Below, piece after piece: positions 43,101 to 51,664 of a stretch of DNA of 64,000 bases (position 1 is its first letter; each line of letters starts with the position of its first letter). A program made the translations under genes and the position numbers. Under the pieces are notes generated by a model, which was not told the DNA's origin, made no database searches, and saw nothing but the letters and a program-made list of their open reading frames with translations. Source of the stretch: Psychrobacter sp. 28M-43 (GTDB lineage: Bacteria > Pseudomonadota > Gammaproteobacteria > Pseudomonadales > Moraxellaceae); assembly GCF_014770435.1 (NCBI RefSeq), contig NZ_CP061739.1, positions 1,860,001 through 1,924,000 of the forward strand, read 5' to 3'.

Positions 43101-45703
43101 TCATCCGCTTCGTCGTCAATGACCACAACTGGCGCTACGATAGCGGCACCTTCTTCACCACCAGGCACCATGGTATCTACGATGATTTCTGCAGTCGTCG
43201 GTGTACTGACATTGTTTGAAAGATCCGTGGCCGTTGCAGTGATGGTTTCAGGCCCTTCACCCATGGCAGCGATAGCCGCTTCATTAACGGCCACACTCCA
43301 AGTGCCGTCAGAATTTACAATGCTGGTACCAATAACATTACTGCTGCCATTCGTTAAGGTAATGGTGGCGCCAGGCTCACCAGTACCTGTGATAGCAAAC
43401 CCTGCTTCCGCTTCATCACCATTAACTGCGTTATCTCCAGCAATTGGGGTGTCAATCATTGGTGCAGCAGGTGCCGTTTCATCACCAGGCGCAGCGGTTA
43501 AGCTAGGTTCACTTGTGTTACCAGCAGGATCGGTCACTGTAGCAGTCACCGTTTCGCCATTAATGAGTGGGTCGCCACTTGTATCGACAGTGTAGTCACC
43601 ATTTTCATCTACGGTCGCGGTGTACTCAGGAATACCGTCACCATTAGTATCAATCTCAACAGTGGCACCAGGTTCACCAGTACCCGTGATCTCCGTACCG
43701 TCTGCATTCACGGTAACAGTTGGTGCAGCAGGCACCATGGTATCCACGGTGATGTCTGCAGTCGTCGGTGTACTGACATTGTTTGAAAGATCCGTGGCCG
43801 TTGCAGTGATGGTTTCAGGCCCTTCACCCATGGCAGCGATAGCCGCTTCATTAACGGCCACACTCCAAGTGCCGTCAGAATTTACAATGCTGGTACCAAT
43901 AACATTACTGCTGCCATTCGTTAAGGTAATGGTGGCGCCAGGCTCACCAGTACCTGTGATAGCAAACCCTGCTTCCGCTTCATCACCATTAACTGCGTTA
44001 TCTCCAGCAATTGGGGTGTCAATCGTTGGTGCAGCAGGTGCCGTATCGTCACCAGGCGCAGCGGTTAAGCTAGGTTCACTTGTGTTACCAGCAGGATCGG
44101 TCACTGTAGCAGTCACCGTTTCGCCATTAATGAGTGGGTCGCCACTTGTATCGACAGTGTAGTCACCATTTTCATCTACGGTCGCGGTGTACTCAGGAAT
44201 ACCGTCACCATTAGTATCAATCTCAACAGTGGCACCAGGTTCACCAGTACCCGTGATCTCCGTACCGTCTGCATTCACGGTAACAGTTGGTGCAGCAGGC
44301 ACCATGGTATCCACGGTGATGTCTGCAGTCGTCGGTGTACTGACATTGTTTGAAAGATCCGTGGCCGTTGCAGTGATGGTTTCAGGCCCTTCACCCATGG
44401 CAGCGATAGCCGCTTCATTAACGGCCACACTCCAAGTGCCGTCAGAATTTACAATGCTGGTACCAATAACATTACTGCTGCCATTCGTTAAGGTAATGGT
44501 GGCGCCAGGCTCACCAGTACCTGTGATAGCAAACCCTGCTTCCGCTTCATCACCATTAACTGCGTTATCTCCAGCAATTGGGGTGTCAATCGTTGGTGCA
44601 GCAGGTGCCGTATCGTCACCAGGCGCAGCGGTTGAGCTAGGTTCACTTGTGTTACCAGCAGGATCGGTCGCTGTAGCAGTCACCGTTTCGCCATCAATGA
44701 GTGGGTCACCACTTGTATCGACAGTGTAGTCACCATTTTCATCTACGGTCGCGGTGTACTCAGGAATACCGTCACCATTAGTATCAATCTCAACAGTGGC
44801 ACCAGGTTCACCAGTACCCGTGATCTCCGTACCGTCTGCATTCACGGTAACAGTTGGTGCAGCAGGCACCATGGTATCCACGGTGATGTCTGCAGTCGTC
44901 GGTGTACTGACATTGTTTGAAAGATCCGTGGCCGTTGCAGTGATGGTTTCAGGCCCTTCACCCATGGCAGCGATAGCCGCTTCATTAACGGCCACACTCC
45001 AAGTGCCGTCAGAATTTACAATGCTGGTACCAATAACATTACTGCTGCCATTCGTTAAGGTAATGGTGGCGCCAGGCTCACCAGTACCTGTGATAGCAAA
45101 CCCTGCTTCCGCTTCATCACCATTAACTGCGTTATCTCCAGCAATTGGGGTGTCAATCGTTGGTGCAGCAGGTGCCGTATTATCCGAACTGCTACTATTA
45201 TCGCTGTCACCACCGCCAGACAATGCTGCGCCTGCAATACCAACACCTGCTAAACCCAGCAACCATGGTAACGCTGCAAAACCTTCAGCTTCTGTGGCCC
45301 CAACCCACCAAGGACTTATTTGTGAATCTCCACCTAATAATTGACTTTGTGCTTCACCTATTCGTAATTCAGTGACATAGTCTGTCACTTCGCCTGTATC
45401 AGGAAGATAGTAGTAATAGTTACCGTCTTCAGCAATACCTATTAATGCACTATCCGCACTATCATAAAATCCCTCAATAATAAGGTCTGGGCCCTGTCCA
45501 TCATTTTCAAAAGAAATATGAAGGTTGTTGTCTACTCTTTTAGTAACAACATTATTTGGTGCACGATTAACGGTAGTATCAAGCAGCTCGTAATTAGTTC
45601 TATTAACAGCTTTAATCACTGTAGGCGTTTCATTTTTTAAGACCACTGTATGCTCAGCGATTGTCTCAACTTTATTATTAACTTTCACAATTATAGTATT
45701 CAT
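40181..45703 (-). CDS. BapA-type large repetitive adhesin, type I secretion substrate
   Basis: 1840-aa acidic surface protein with no Sec signal. Residues 1 to about 165 resemble the BapA prefix domain (VVLKNETPTVIKAVN, YYYYLPDTGEVTDYV, WWVGATEAEG, then a glycine/alanine hydrophobic patch). Residues 174 to about 838 are 3.5 copies of a 189-residue unit made of two bacterial Ig-like folds (TGTGEPGATITLTNG and TGTGEPGATVEIDTNGDG). Diverged Ig-like and VCBS-type modules follow (NENGDYTYTANGDF, NPDGSYNYVANESF). The last 120 or so residues (LDILSFEGADQVISLADMM, DVSTQIFIDNNV) resemble BapA C-termini that carry the secretion signal. AAGGATGG precedes the start. It very likely mediates biofilm or surface attachment. 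Repeat number may be mis-assembled. Confidence 0.9.
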   Translation of the reverse strand: MNTIIVKVNNKVETIAEHTVVLKNETPTVIKAVNRTNYELLDTTVNRAPNNVVTKRVDNNLHISFENDGQGPDLIIEGFYDSADSALIGIAEDGNYYYYLPDTGEVTDYVTELRIGEAQSQLLGGDSQISPWWVGATEAEGFAALPWLLGLAGVGIAGAALSGGGDSDNSSSSDNTAPAAPTIDTPIAGDNAVNGDEAEAGFAITGTGEPGATITLTNGSSNVIGTSIVNSDGTWSVAVNEAAIAAMGEGPETITATATDLSNNVSTPTTADITVDTMVPAAPTVTVNADGTEITGTGEPGATVEIDTNGDGIPEYTATVDENGDYTVDTSGDPLIDGETVTATATDPAGNTSEPSSTAAPGDDTAPAAPTIDTPIAGDNAVNGDEAEAGFAITGTGEPGATITLTNGSSNVIGTSIVNSDGTWSVAVNEAAIAAMGEGPETITATATDLSNNVSTPTTADITVDTMVPAAPTVTVNADGTEITGTGEPGATVEIDTNGDGIPEYTATVDENGDYTVDTSGDPLINGETVTATVTDPAGNTSEPSLTAAPGDDTAPAAPTIDTPIAGDNAVNGDEAEAGFAITGTGEPGATITLTNGSSNVIGTSIVNSDGTWSVAVNEAAIAAMGEGPETITATATDLSNNVSTPTTADITVDTMVPAAPTVTVNADGTEITGTGEPGATVEIDTNGDGIPEYTATVDENGDYTVDTSGDPLINGETVTATVTDPAGNTSEPSLTAAPGDETAPAAPMIDTPIAGDNAVNGDEAEAGFAITGTGEPGATITLTNGSSNVIGTSIVNSDGTWSVAVNEAAIAAMGEGPETITATATDLSNNVSTPTTAEIIVDTMVPGGEEGAAIVAPVVVIDDEADDGVNAEEFADGVQTQVTLPTGTVAGDMITLTVTPEGGTAIAVEYAVTELDVTTGSADVTIANDADNGITAEGNYSVTATVTDEAGNVSAPSAAVDFHLNPTFIARDDLDDLDLGALQVTYYDPISESDLDVLGVAEGTGGADSSLGFTVSAGTNGTVSIEVSQTALVTVADAINVEVYNSNNELVYVGTTGSEPLVGNVIGIELLGLTGNDTLTATVSGLEPDNYTIVVRNDESALGALVNGLTLAELGEAGVVLGPDNQEVVFTTINNALGPVLGGTVNGLLNIALTTAGDEGLGLDAVVDILEDNVLGLGVLDPLFNDITAVLLSNTLTLFETTDITATVTEFDYADDTVITGNVIDPDASSSGESGEDTVTVDTVLTDIDSNNTQSQPTSDVVNGITVFTIQGQYGILVINENGDYTYTANGDFASSGQSETFIYTVSDGVISDTAELVINLDAVVDTTPPDAPTINEPIAGDNIVNGTEAAASFAVTGTGVSGDTITLTDGSNNVLGTAIVNAAGDWSINVDEAEVTAMGEGAEQLSATATDPAGNTSVAATATITVDTTAPIAFDNEVTLDIGFESSTTNVPLKSASVGGLLNLGLLADTINVGLLSGSNVLSFNVAENTTQQVTVDGSGDALANLSVIGDPNFDLIVYKDNGDGFATEVQTVENWLVYQPGELLPIPQRPTWSANDLALSEFEGGDIYYVTLGNNGGLLDVSLLSSLTIRTTLDEITSYNPPATVIASTAGNVITDIGADGTDVITSGTVVSSVNGLSIEVDGRDINGIYGTLTINPDGSYNYVANESFTGAYGDVDRFEYTITADNGESSTASLDITLDYNTNSGTFAARSISLDESFTLAIDDAIEIPDTSLITSTEGLDILSFEGADQVISLADMMQPDIIDIDGIGANTLNVAVSDVESAIYIRGDSDDTVDLKGDSWSNVEQTASGGEVYNVWQSADDVSTQIFIDNNVNII
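43190..45184 (-). repeat. 3.5 tandem copies of a 567-bp repeat inside the adhesin gene
   Basis: Full units occupy about 45184-44618, 44617-44051 and 44050-43484, and a half unit runs to about 43190. The copies differ at only a few bases, such as an A/V change and an S/L change near the unit end. This implies recent expansion or ongoing gene conversion. Confidence 0.93.
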
Positions 45704-46883
45704 AAAACCATCCTTGATTGACTAATTTGGACCAAATATAAACACAGCTGTTCGATAAAATACGAACAGCTTTATAGATCGACATTAAAAAATTTCTCTT
45801 AATCGATTTTTCTCTAAAAAATTTAGATAAATACATTTATAATAGTTTATTTAACTGCAATATAACTCTTTCCCTGTTATTTCTTATAATTCATTTACAA
45901 AGCTAACTATATAGTCAGCTTTCAAAAAACTATGCATAATTTAAATTATCACTAAATTGGCCATCTTAAAAACTATTACTAAAATTCAGTTACGAACAAG
46001 CAATTACGGTCAATTAATAAATCTAGTATCAATTATTTACCCTATCTATTAGATACTTACAATAAGTATATTTTCTTGACCTAACGTTAATACTAACTTT
46101 ATAAAACAATAAATCAATGGATTTATCTTTATACAAATGTAAATGTACTCATATTTTTAAATATAAATGATTATTATGAAAACAAGATGCTGATTATATA
46201 GGGAATAAAGCCTTTTCCTATATTCTGTTTATATTATTAATGAAAAATCCACATTAATTATATAATTAATATTTAATTAACAATACCGTCTAACTTATTA
46301 GCTAAATGAAACAATATAGTTGATAACTACTTCCTTCCAAGGTTTATAACCGACTTCGTTTACATTCAACAATTTTATAAAAACGTTTTCTATTTATAAC
46401 CTTATCGTTAGTTAAGTTTTTGATAGATAATATGTAAACATTAATATATTTATTTTCAATATCAAGCCAATAGATATGTATTAAAGCCTATTTTAACGTT
46501 ACTTCTTTTAAGGAATTATTAATATTTTAAGATAGAAACAAGGAATAAATAAGTAATATAAATAATATTCATTCTCATTTATTATGAAAATAAATAGAAT
46601 TTTTGATGGTAAAAAGACAATATTAGCCAAAAGCGCTGTTTAAAAGCATTCTATTTAATTGCTTAGGCTAATTTTTTAAAAAAAGCTATTTAGAAAGTCA
46701 GAATTTTTCGAAGATAAATAAGAAAAGATGATATTTGATATCTTTTTTTGATGAAGTTCACACAAAAACGAGCATTGCTTATGATATATTAATTTTATGA
46801 AAAGATAGTTTGGTACGTCATGACTAAGAACTAGAAGTACCAAATTATTTTTATATTTTGTCTATACAATTAACAAGTACTAT
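45704..46883. other. 1.2-kb very AT-rich region upstream of the adhesin, no gene found
   Basis: No open frame with coding character is present on either strand. The DNA is dominated by A/T runs. It contains an inverted repeat TTTGGTAC/GTACCAAA (46809-46844), possibly the cupin gene terminator region, and a weak GATATT-type hairpin near 46725-46750. The adhesin promoter and its regulators presumably sit here. This is inference; no single -35/-10 pair stands out. Confidence 0.5.
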
Positions 46884-47567
46884 TCACGCATCTTCAATGT
46901 TTAAACCGATGACATGGTTGAGGTGGCCAGTTTTTAAGTATATGGTCGCACCCTCCACCCCTGCTTTTATTTGTACATTTGCATCTATCTGCATGCGTAT
47001 CCAACTATCCTGCTGATATACCTGTTTACCCTCTATTAGCTCGCCTGCTACAACTAATATTTCTGCACCGCCATGGATTGTCTCAGTGAATAGCAACTCG
47101 CCTGCATCGATACGCTGTAGACTAACGTGCTCTACCCCATCGAAAAAAAGCGGGCAGATAGTACGGTTGCCTTGTTGCTGCCAATTATCATCATTATAAG
47201 TGTCGATAGCCACGTGCTGCGTTTCGTCAGACGACATTTGCCGTAACTTGACAAAAATGACAGCACCTTCATCACTATAAGGCCGATGACCTGAAGACGG
47301 TGGGTTACGTAGATACCAACCTGCTGGATAATGAGTGTCATCTGCAGAAAAAGTGCCTGACAATACCAAAATCTCTTCGCCACCTGGATGTAAATGATGC
47401 GGAAAGTAAGAGTTTGGCGCGTAACGCACAAGACTGGTAGCACGAGCCTTCTCCGCGCCCACACGATCAAGCATGACACGCTCTACACCGTTTTGTGGTG
47501 ATTTAATCCATTGATGTGCTTCAGGAGTCAGTGAAGCACGTTGTGAAAAATCTGCATTGATAAGCAT
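46884..47567 (-). CDS. ChrR-like double-cupin protein
   Basis: 227-aa cytoplasmic protein with two cupin folds. The first contains the metal motif in YFPHHLHPGGEEILVLSGTF (about residues 54-73). The second is degenerate (ETIHGGAEILVVAGELIEG, about 165). This resembles the cupin domain of ChrR anti-sigma factors, but the N-terminal zinc anti-sigma domain and a neighbouring ECF sigma factor are absent, so a regulatory role is not supported. The frame opens at 47609 inside a MITE relic; the ATG at 47567 has GGA eight bases upstream. Possibly a dioxygenase-like or acetylacetone-cleaving-type cupin; function open. Confidence 0.8.
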   Translation of the reverse strand: MLINADFSQRASLTPEAHQWIKSPQNGVERVMLDRVGAEKARATSLVRYAPNSYFPHHLHPGGEEILVLSGTFSADDTHYPAGWYLRNPPSSGHRPYSDEGAVIFVKLRQMSSDETQHVAIDTYNDDNWQQQGNRTICPLFFDGVEHVSLQRIDAGELLFTETIHGGAEILVVAGELIEGKQVYQQDSWIRMQIDANVQIKAGVEGATIYLKTGHLNHVIGLNIEDA

Positions 47568-47593
47568 AAAGTATTCCAAAGATATTAAATGAT

Positions 47594-47633
47594 TAGGGCG
47601 TACCCACAATATAAAACTGAGGACACGCCCTAG
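47594..47633. mobile_element. Relic of the MITE ends (about 40 bp)
   Basis: The right end TGAGGACACGCCCTAG (47618-47633) is identical to the right TIR of the MITE at 31452-31627. The left end AGGGCGT (47595-47601) keeps only the outer half. The interior is almost entirely deleted. It lies between the UspA and cupin genes. Confidence 0.7.
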
Positions 47634-47659
47634 ACGATAAACATAAATATATGACGTTA

Positions 47660-48523
47660 TTACCGCACTAGAATGACCGGCGATAACGTGCTAGCGATAA
47701 TTTCTGTCGTTGTACTTCCGAGAAACAGTTGCTGCCATTTCGAATGTCCGTACGCACCCACCACCATAATGTCGACATTGTTCTCTACCTGAAATTTTAA
47801 CAATCCGTCCACCGCATCAGAAGCAGATAAGTGATGTGCTTCAACGACAAACCCAGCATCTTCTAACTGTGCGGCGGCGGCGCTCATACTTTGCTTGGCG
47901 GCGTCGTTATGATTGCCTACCATCACGATATGGCCTTTTAGACCTTTTAATAGTGGACTTTTTGACACCATTCGTGCTGCTTTAATAGAGGTTTTACTAC
48001 CATCAAAGGCAATCATATACGAGCTTGGCTCTTCAAATTTCTCTGAGCAAATCAATATAGGAATATCTGACCCACGAGCGACTGTCTCGATTTGACTACC
48101 AATATTAATCCGACTGTTCTTATGATCTTCTCCACGGCGTCCCATCACAATCGCACGATTTTCTTCTTTGAAATGCTCAATGCTAGGAAGCAGTTTGCCG
48201 TGGCGTTGATAAACGCGAACATTGACATCAGCGAAACTGCTTTGAATGTGGCTTTTTGCATCTTGTACCAATGCATTACTATAGCTGTTGACGACTTTTG
48301 CTCTTTGCTCATCTAACTGGGACAACTCTTCTAATAAAAACTGACGGCTATTTATGCCTATAGCACCTGATAAATCCCGCCTGGTCGATGCTGGTATGTC
48401 ACTGACATGCAATAACCCAACAGGTAGGTTTAGTTTACTGGCATACCATGCTGCATAGTCACAAACCGATTCAGTCACTGCCGAGCCGTCAATACAGGCT
48501 AAAATGTGCTGTGATGTTGTCAT
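47660..48523 (-). CDS. Universal stress protein, tandem UspA domains
   Basis: 287-aa cytoplasmic protein of two UspA folds (about residues 1-145 and 150-287). The first begins HILACIDGSAVTESVCDYAA and has the nucleotide-binding-like end AIVMGRRGEDHKNSRINIGS. The second begins SYMIAFDGSKTSIKAARMV and ends IMVVGAYGHSKWQQLFLGST (G-x2-G-x9-G-S/T), an ATP-binding signature. It matches UspE-like stress proteins in layout. AAGGACAG precedes the start. No operon partner is certain; the cupin gene follows after about 90 bp on the same strand. Confidence 0.92.
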   Translation of the reverse strand: MTTSQHILACIDGSAVTESVCDYAAWYASKLNLPVGLLHVSDIPASTRRDLSGAIGINSRQFLLEELSQLDEQRAKVVNSYSNALVQDAKSHIQSSFADVNVRVYQRHGKLLPSIEHFKEENRAIVMGRRGEDHKNSRINIGSQIETVARGSDIPILICSEKFEEPSSYMIAFDGSKTSIKAARMVSKSPLLKGLKGHIVMVGNHNDAAKQSMSAAAAQLEDAGFVVEAHHLSASDAVDGLLKFQVENNVDIMVVGAYGHSKWQQLFLGSTTTEIIASTLSPVILVR

Positions 48524-48941
48524 AATCTGTCCTTAAATTAATCATTTATTCCTATACAGCTTGTTAGATCTGACCAAGCTATGCTCTTTGGTTTATGTTC
48601 TCTGTTTTATACTCTTTAGTTTATGCTGTTTGGCTTATGTACTCTGACTGGGGTATATTTCATTTACCTGATGATAGTTAACTTTCAAAAATTATCTTAT
48701 CAAGTAAATTTACCCCTTCACTTGATAATAACCAATTTACACGGCTTCATCCAGCGATGTGTGCGACCCTTTTGCAATAATTGCAATTTGTTACTGACAG
48801 CATCGTGCATGGCTCACCGCAGACTGATACCTAGCTATATATAAAGTCTTACCGTCGTCTAACCACATGCGCTAGCAAAGTTTGCTACAATGTATTTTTT
48901 AGCATTTATGATTTCGGTATCGTTATTTAGGTGATTGGATT
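48524..48941. other. Intergenic region with a short degenerate tandem repeat, no gene seen
   Basis: This 418-bp region holds the divergent starts of uspA (minus) and the DUF2058 gene (plus). Near 48583-48638 it carries 14-bp repeats, described separately. A frame at 48623-48844 has no coding features. Confidence 0.5.
48583..48638. repeat. Four degenerate 14-bp tandem repeats
   Basis: Units GCTCTTTGGTTTAT, GTTCTCTGTTTTAT, ACTCTTTAGTTTAT and GCTGTTTGGCTTAT follow head to tail with no spacers. Confidence 0.65.
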
Positions 48942-49475
48942 ATGGCAAAAAACGCCCTACAGGCTCAATTATTAAAGGCTGGATTGGTTGATAGCAAAAA
49001 GGCCAAGAAGATCAGCAAGCAAACGCAACATGCCAAGCGTACTGGTGATTCAGAGAGCGTCGAAGCAAAAAAAGCATTAGCAGAGGCGCAAGCTCAAAAG
49101 CTAGAAAAGGATCAAAAGCTTAATCAAGAAAAACAGCGCGTATTGGAAGAGAAAGCATTAAAGGCCAATATCGTCCAAATGATTAAACAGCATCAGATTA
49201 CTGAGACAGAAGGTGAGGTTAGCTATCAGTTTGTCGATGAGTCCAAAGTAAAGAAAATCACTATTACTCAGAAACTGTACGACCAAATCGTGGCCGGTCA
49301 TGTGGTTATCGCACGTTTGGAAGAGAGCTACGCACTATTGCCTCGTCCATTGGCTGATCGAATTGATTCAAAAATGGAAGGCTTTATGGTTGTGTCAAAC
49401 GACACTGCTGAAGAAGCATTGGCAGAAGACGATCCGTATGCCGCTTATGTGATTCCAGATGACTTGATGTGGTAG
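48942..49475 (+). CDS. DUF2058 family protein (YaiL-like)
   Basis: 177-aa nucleoid/ribosome-associated-type small protein of unknown function. The N-terminus MAKNALQAQLLKAGLVDSKK is the family signature. A long charged coiled-coil helix follows (about residues 20-85, rich in K, A, Q, E). The C-terminal globular part has EGEVSYQFVDESKVKKI and ends DPYAAYVIPDDLMW, the family's conserved end. The start follows GGTGATTGG. It is a monocistronic housekeeping gene as far as can be seen. Confidence 0.9.
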   Translation: MAKNALQAQLLKAGLVDSKKAKKISKQTQHAKRTGDSESVEAKKALAEAQAQKLEKDQKLNQEKQRVLEEKALKANIVQMIKQHQITETEGEVSYQFVDESKVKKITITQKLYDQIVAGHVVIARLEESYALLPRPLADRIDSKMEGFMVVSNDTAEEALAEDDPYAAYVIPDDLMW

Positions 49476-50071
49476 GTAAACACTTAGTCCAGTTAATATC
49501 CATCAAAAATACATTAAATTTTGGACTGTTTTAGCTTACAATATATTAAAAATATTTTCTCATCGTCTATTTTTAACTCTGGTATAAGTGCAAACAGTCT
49601 AAATAATTATTACTTATTAAGTCCAAATAACCCTTATAGATAAGCCTAAAATAGATAGTGTTAAGTATAATTTTTGCTAGAATTTAACTTTAACCTTGAT
49701 TGTCGTTAACAACATCAGATTTTCATTATCAGTAAGTCTTTACGACGAGATAGACTTATTTAGAAAGAATATTCTAGTATATAAAGACCGTATTATTAAC
49801 AATAATTTCTATCAAATAATTCGACACAATATTAGGTAATAATTAGGCTACTCTACCTCAAAGTACTGTGTTACATGCGTTAGATTTATTTGCAAAGATA
49901 TGTATAATATTAAAATTAACCATCCTTTCTGTTTAATTTCTATAAAAAATATATTTAATGTCCCTTTTGATAGATAAGAACTATGTAAATATTTAACATA
50001 CACTAAGCTACTAAATAGATAGCTTAGTGTGCTAGACTGCTGACTTTTAATTTTAAAAATTCAAATGTTCG
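49476..50071. other. AT-rich leader region before the capsule locus
   Basis: No gene is seen. An imperfect inverted repeat (AGTCCA near 49487 and TGGACT near 49525-49530) followed by TTTT could end the DUF2058 transcript. The capsule promoter should lie downstream of it. No JUMPstart/ops element (GGCGGTAG) was recognised. A perfect hairpin lies at 50000-50030. Confidence 0.5.
50000..50030 (+). promoter_or_regulatory. Perfect 11-bp hairpin in the wza leader
   Basis: ACACTAAGCTA pairs with TAGCTTAGTGT around a 9-nt loop, 75 bp before the wza start. No T run follows directly, so it may be an operator or mRNA leader structure more than a terminator. Confidence 0.5.
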
Positions 50072-50104
50072 TTGCATCACTATTTAATCAAGGTAAAAAT
50101 TGTC

Positions 50105-51193
50105 ATGATTCTTTCGAAAACTCGGCAATCACTGTCTATTACTGTTGCCTTAACGTTTATCATCGGGTTAACTACAGGTTGCACGAGCATAAATACTGGT
50201 CTGCAAGCTGGCGACTTACCTCCTAGTGGTGTCTTCCAAGCGGATAATGGTATTCAGTTTGATATTCAGCCACTCAGTTTAGCAAACTTACCTTCTAAAC
50301 AGATTATAAGTCGCCCTGATAATAATATATCACAACTAATTAGAAGCTCTAGCCGATTAGACTATCGTATAGCTCAAGCAGATGTCTTGAGTATTACCTT
50401 GGTCGGATATCCTGATATTACTGCTGCAGGGTCTACAGGCTATCCGGTTGATCAGCAAGGATTCATTCAGTTTCCATTAATAGGGCGTATTAAAGCCAGT
50501 GGCATGAGTGTGCCACAATTTACTGCGAATCTAAGTAGCCAATTACAGCGTTATCTCAAATATCCAGACCCGCAAGTAAAAGTTACTGATTATCGTGGCA
50601 ACAAGTTTTTTATTGACGGTGAAGTAAGTAAGCCTGGTCAATTTAGCATTGCAGATACACCAGTTTCTTTATATAGCGCTATTTCTATGGCGGGCGGAGC
50701 AACGCCAACTGGTGACTCTAACAGTATAGTATTAAATCGTAACGGCGTTAGCTACAACATCGGTTTACAAACATTACGAGAAATGGGGTCATCAGCCAAT
50801 CAAATATACATAAAAGACGGTGATTCAATTCATGTAAATAGTCAGAGCCGTAATAAGATATATGTCTTAGGTGAGTTTGGCAAAGTAGAACCTGTCTCTA
50901 TACAGGAGCAAGGCCTAAGTTTAGCGCAAGTATTAGGTGAGTCCAATGGTCTGAACTCTAACACTGCTGATGCAGCTAAAGTATATGTTGTTCGTGACAA
51001 TACTGATTATCCGATGACTAATATCTACTATGTCGATATGCGATCAATTACGAGCTTCTCTTTAGCTAATCGTTTTGAAATGCTTCCTAATGATATTGTC
51101 TACGTTGATCCTACTGGCTTAACTCGCTGGAATCGTGTTATCAGCTCTTTACTGCCTTCCTCATCGGCAATTAGATCTGTTTCAGGCTTATAA
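50105..51193 (+). CDS. wza: Capsular polysaccharide export outer-membrane lipoprotein Wza
   Basis: 362-aa outer-membrane export channel. The signal peptide ends with lipobox LTTGC (Cys at about residue 26). A poly-export domain follows (DYRIAQADVLSITLVGYPDIT at about 88-108 and FPLIGRIKASGMSVPQFTA at about 130), then SLBB-type domains (FIDGEVSKPGQFSIADTPVS, about 170, and YVLGEFGKVEPVSI, about 260), and a C-terminal amphipathic end. The frame opens at a TTG (50072), but the ATG at 50105 gives the proper signal peptide. It forms the start of the wza-wzb-wzc block that controls and exports capsule. Confidence 0.93.
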   Translation: MILSKTRQSLSITVALTFIIGLTTGCTSINTGLQAGDLPPSGVFQADNGIQFDIQPLSLANLPSKQIISRPDNNISQLIRSSSRLDYRIAQADVLSITLVGYPDITAAGSTGYPVDQQGFIQFPLIGRIKASGMSVPQFTANLSSQLQRYLKYPDPQVKVTDYRGNKFFIDGEVSKPGQFSIADTPVSLYSAISMAGGATPTGDSNSIVLNRNGVSYNIGLQTLREMGSSANQIYIKDGDSIHVNSQSRNKIYVLGEFGKVEPVSIQEQGLSLAQVLGESNGLNSNTADAAKVYVVRDNTDYPMTNIYYVDMRSITSFSLANRFEMLPNDIVYVDPTGLTRWNRVISSLLPSSSAIRSVSGL

Positions 51194-51207
51194 AAGGCGT
51201 TAGCATT

Positions 51208-51651
51208 ATGGAATTTAATAATATTTTAGTACTTTGTGTGGGAAATATATGCCGTAGCCCAATAGCTGCGGCTCTTTTGATAGATAAATATCCAAATAAA
51301 CATATTGATTCAGCAGGTTTATCAGCTGTTGTGGGGCATGGGGCTGACTCAAACGCCCTGAATACGATGTCCGCATTTAGTCCCGTAATTAATTCAAGCA
51401 TGAACAAACATATTGCCAAGCAAATTAATGAAGAGTTAACAGTGAAAGCAGATTTGATTTTGACTATGTCAACCAGTCAAAGCAAATGGGTTGAGGATAA
51501 GTGGCCACACTGTCGTGGAAAAACATTCAGAATTGGCTACTGGATTGATAAAGATATTGCTGACCCCTATGGACATGATAAGTTAGCATTTGAGGCTGCC
51601 AAACAAGATATTATTGACAGTTTGAGTCCATGGTTTAATAAAATTAGTTAA
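51208..51651 (+). CDS. wzb: Low-molecular-weight protein-tyrosine phosphatase Wzb
   Basis: 147-aa cytoplasmic phosphatase that dephosphorylates the Wzc tyrosine kinase. The P-loop C-x5-R is LCVGNICRSPIAAALL (residues 9-24, catalytic Cys about 10). The general acid Asp is in DIADPYGHDKLAFE (about 117). The length fits the family. It starts 14 bp after the wza stop, preceded by AAAGGCG, and is followed 13 bp later by wzc. Confidence 0.94.
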   Translation: MEFNNILVLCVGNICRSPIAAALLIDKYPNKHIDSAGLSAVVGHGADSNALNTMSAFSPVINSSMNKHIAKQINEELTVKADLILTMSTSQSKWVEDKWPHCRGKTFRIGYWIDKDIADPYGHDKLAFEAAKQDIIDSLSPWFNKIS

Positions 51652-51664
51652 ATAGTGAATACTT

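Noticed and set aside
43190..45184. CRISPR-like array
   Set aside because: The repeats are 567 bp, in frame and without unique spacers. They are Ig-like protein repeats.
40181..45703. Several long plus-strand frames opposite the adhesin gene
   Set aside because: They arise because the repetitive adhesin codons leave open antisense frames. They have no family features and repeat with the same 567-bp period.
46560..46582. Fur-box-like AATGAGAATGAATATT upstream of the adhesin
   Set aside because: It matches only about 12 of 19 positions in very AT-rich DNA, where chance matches are common.
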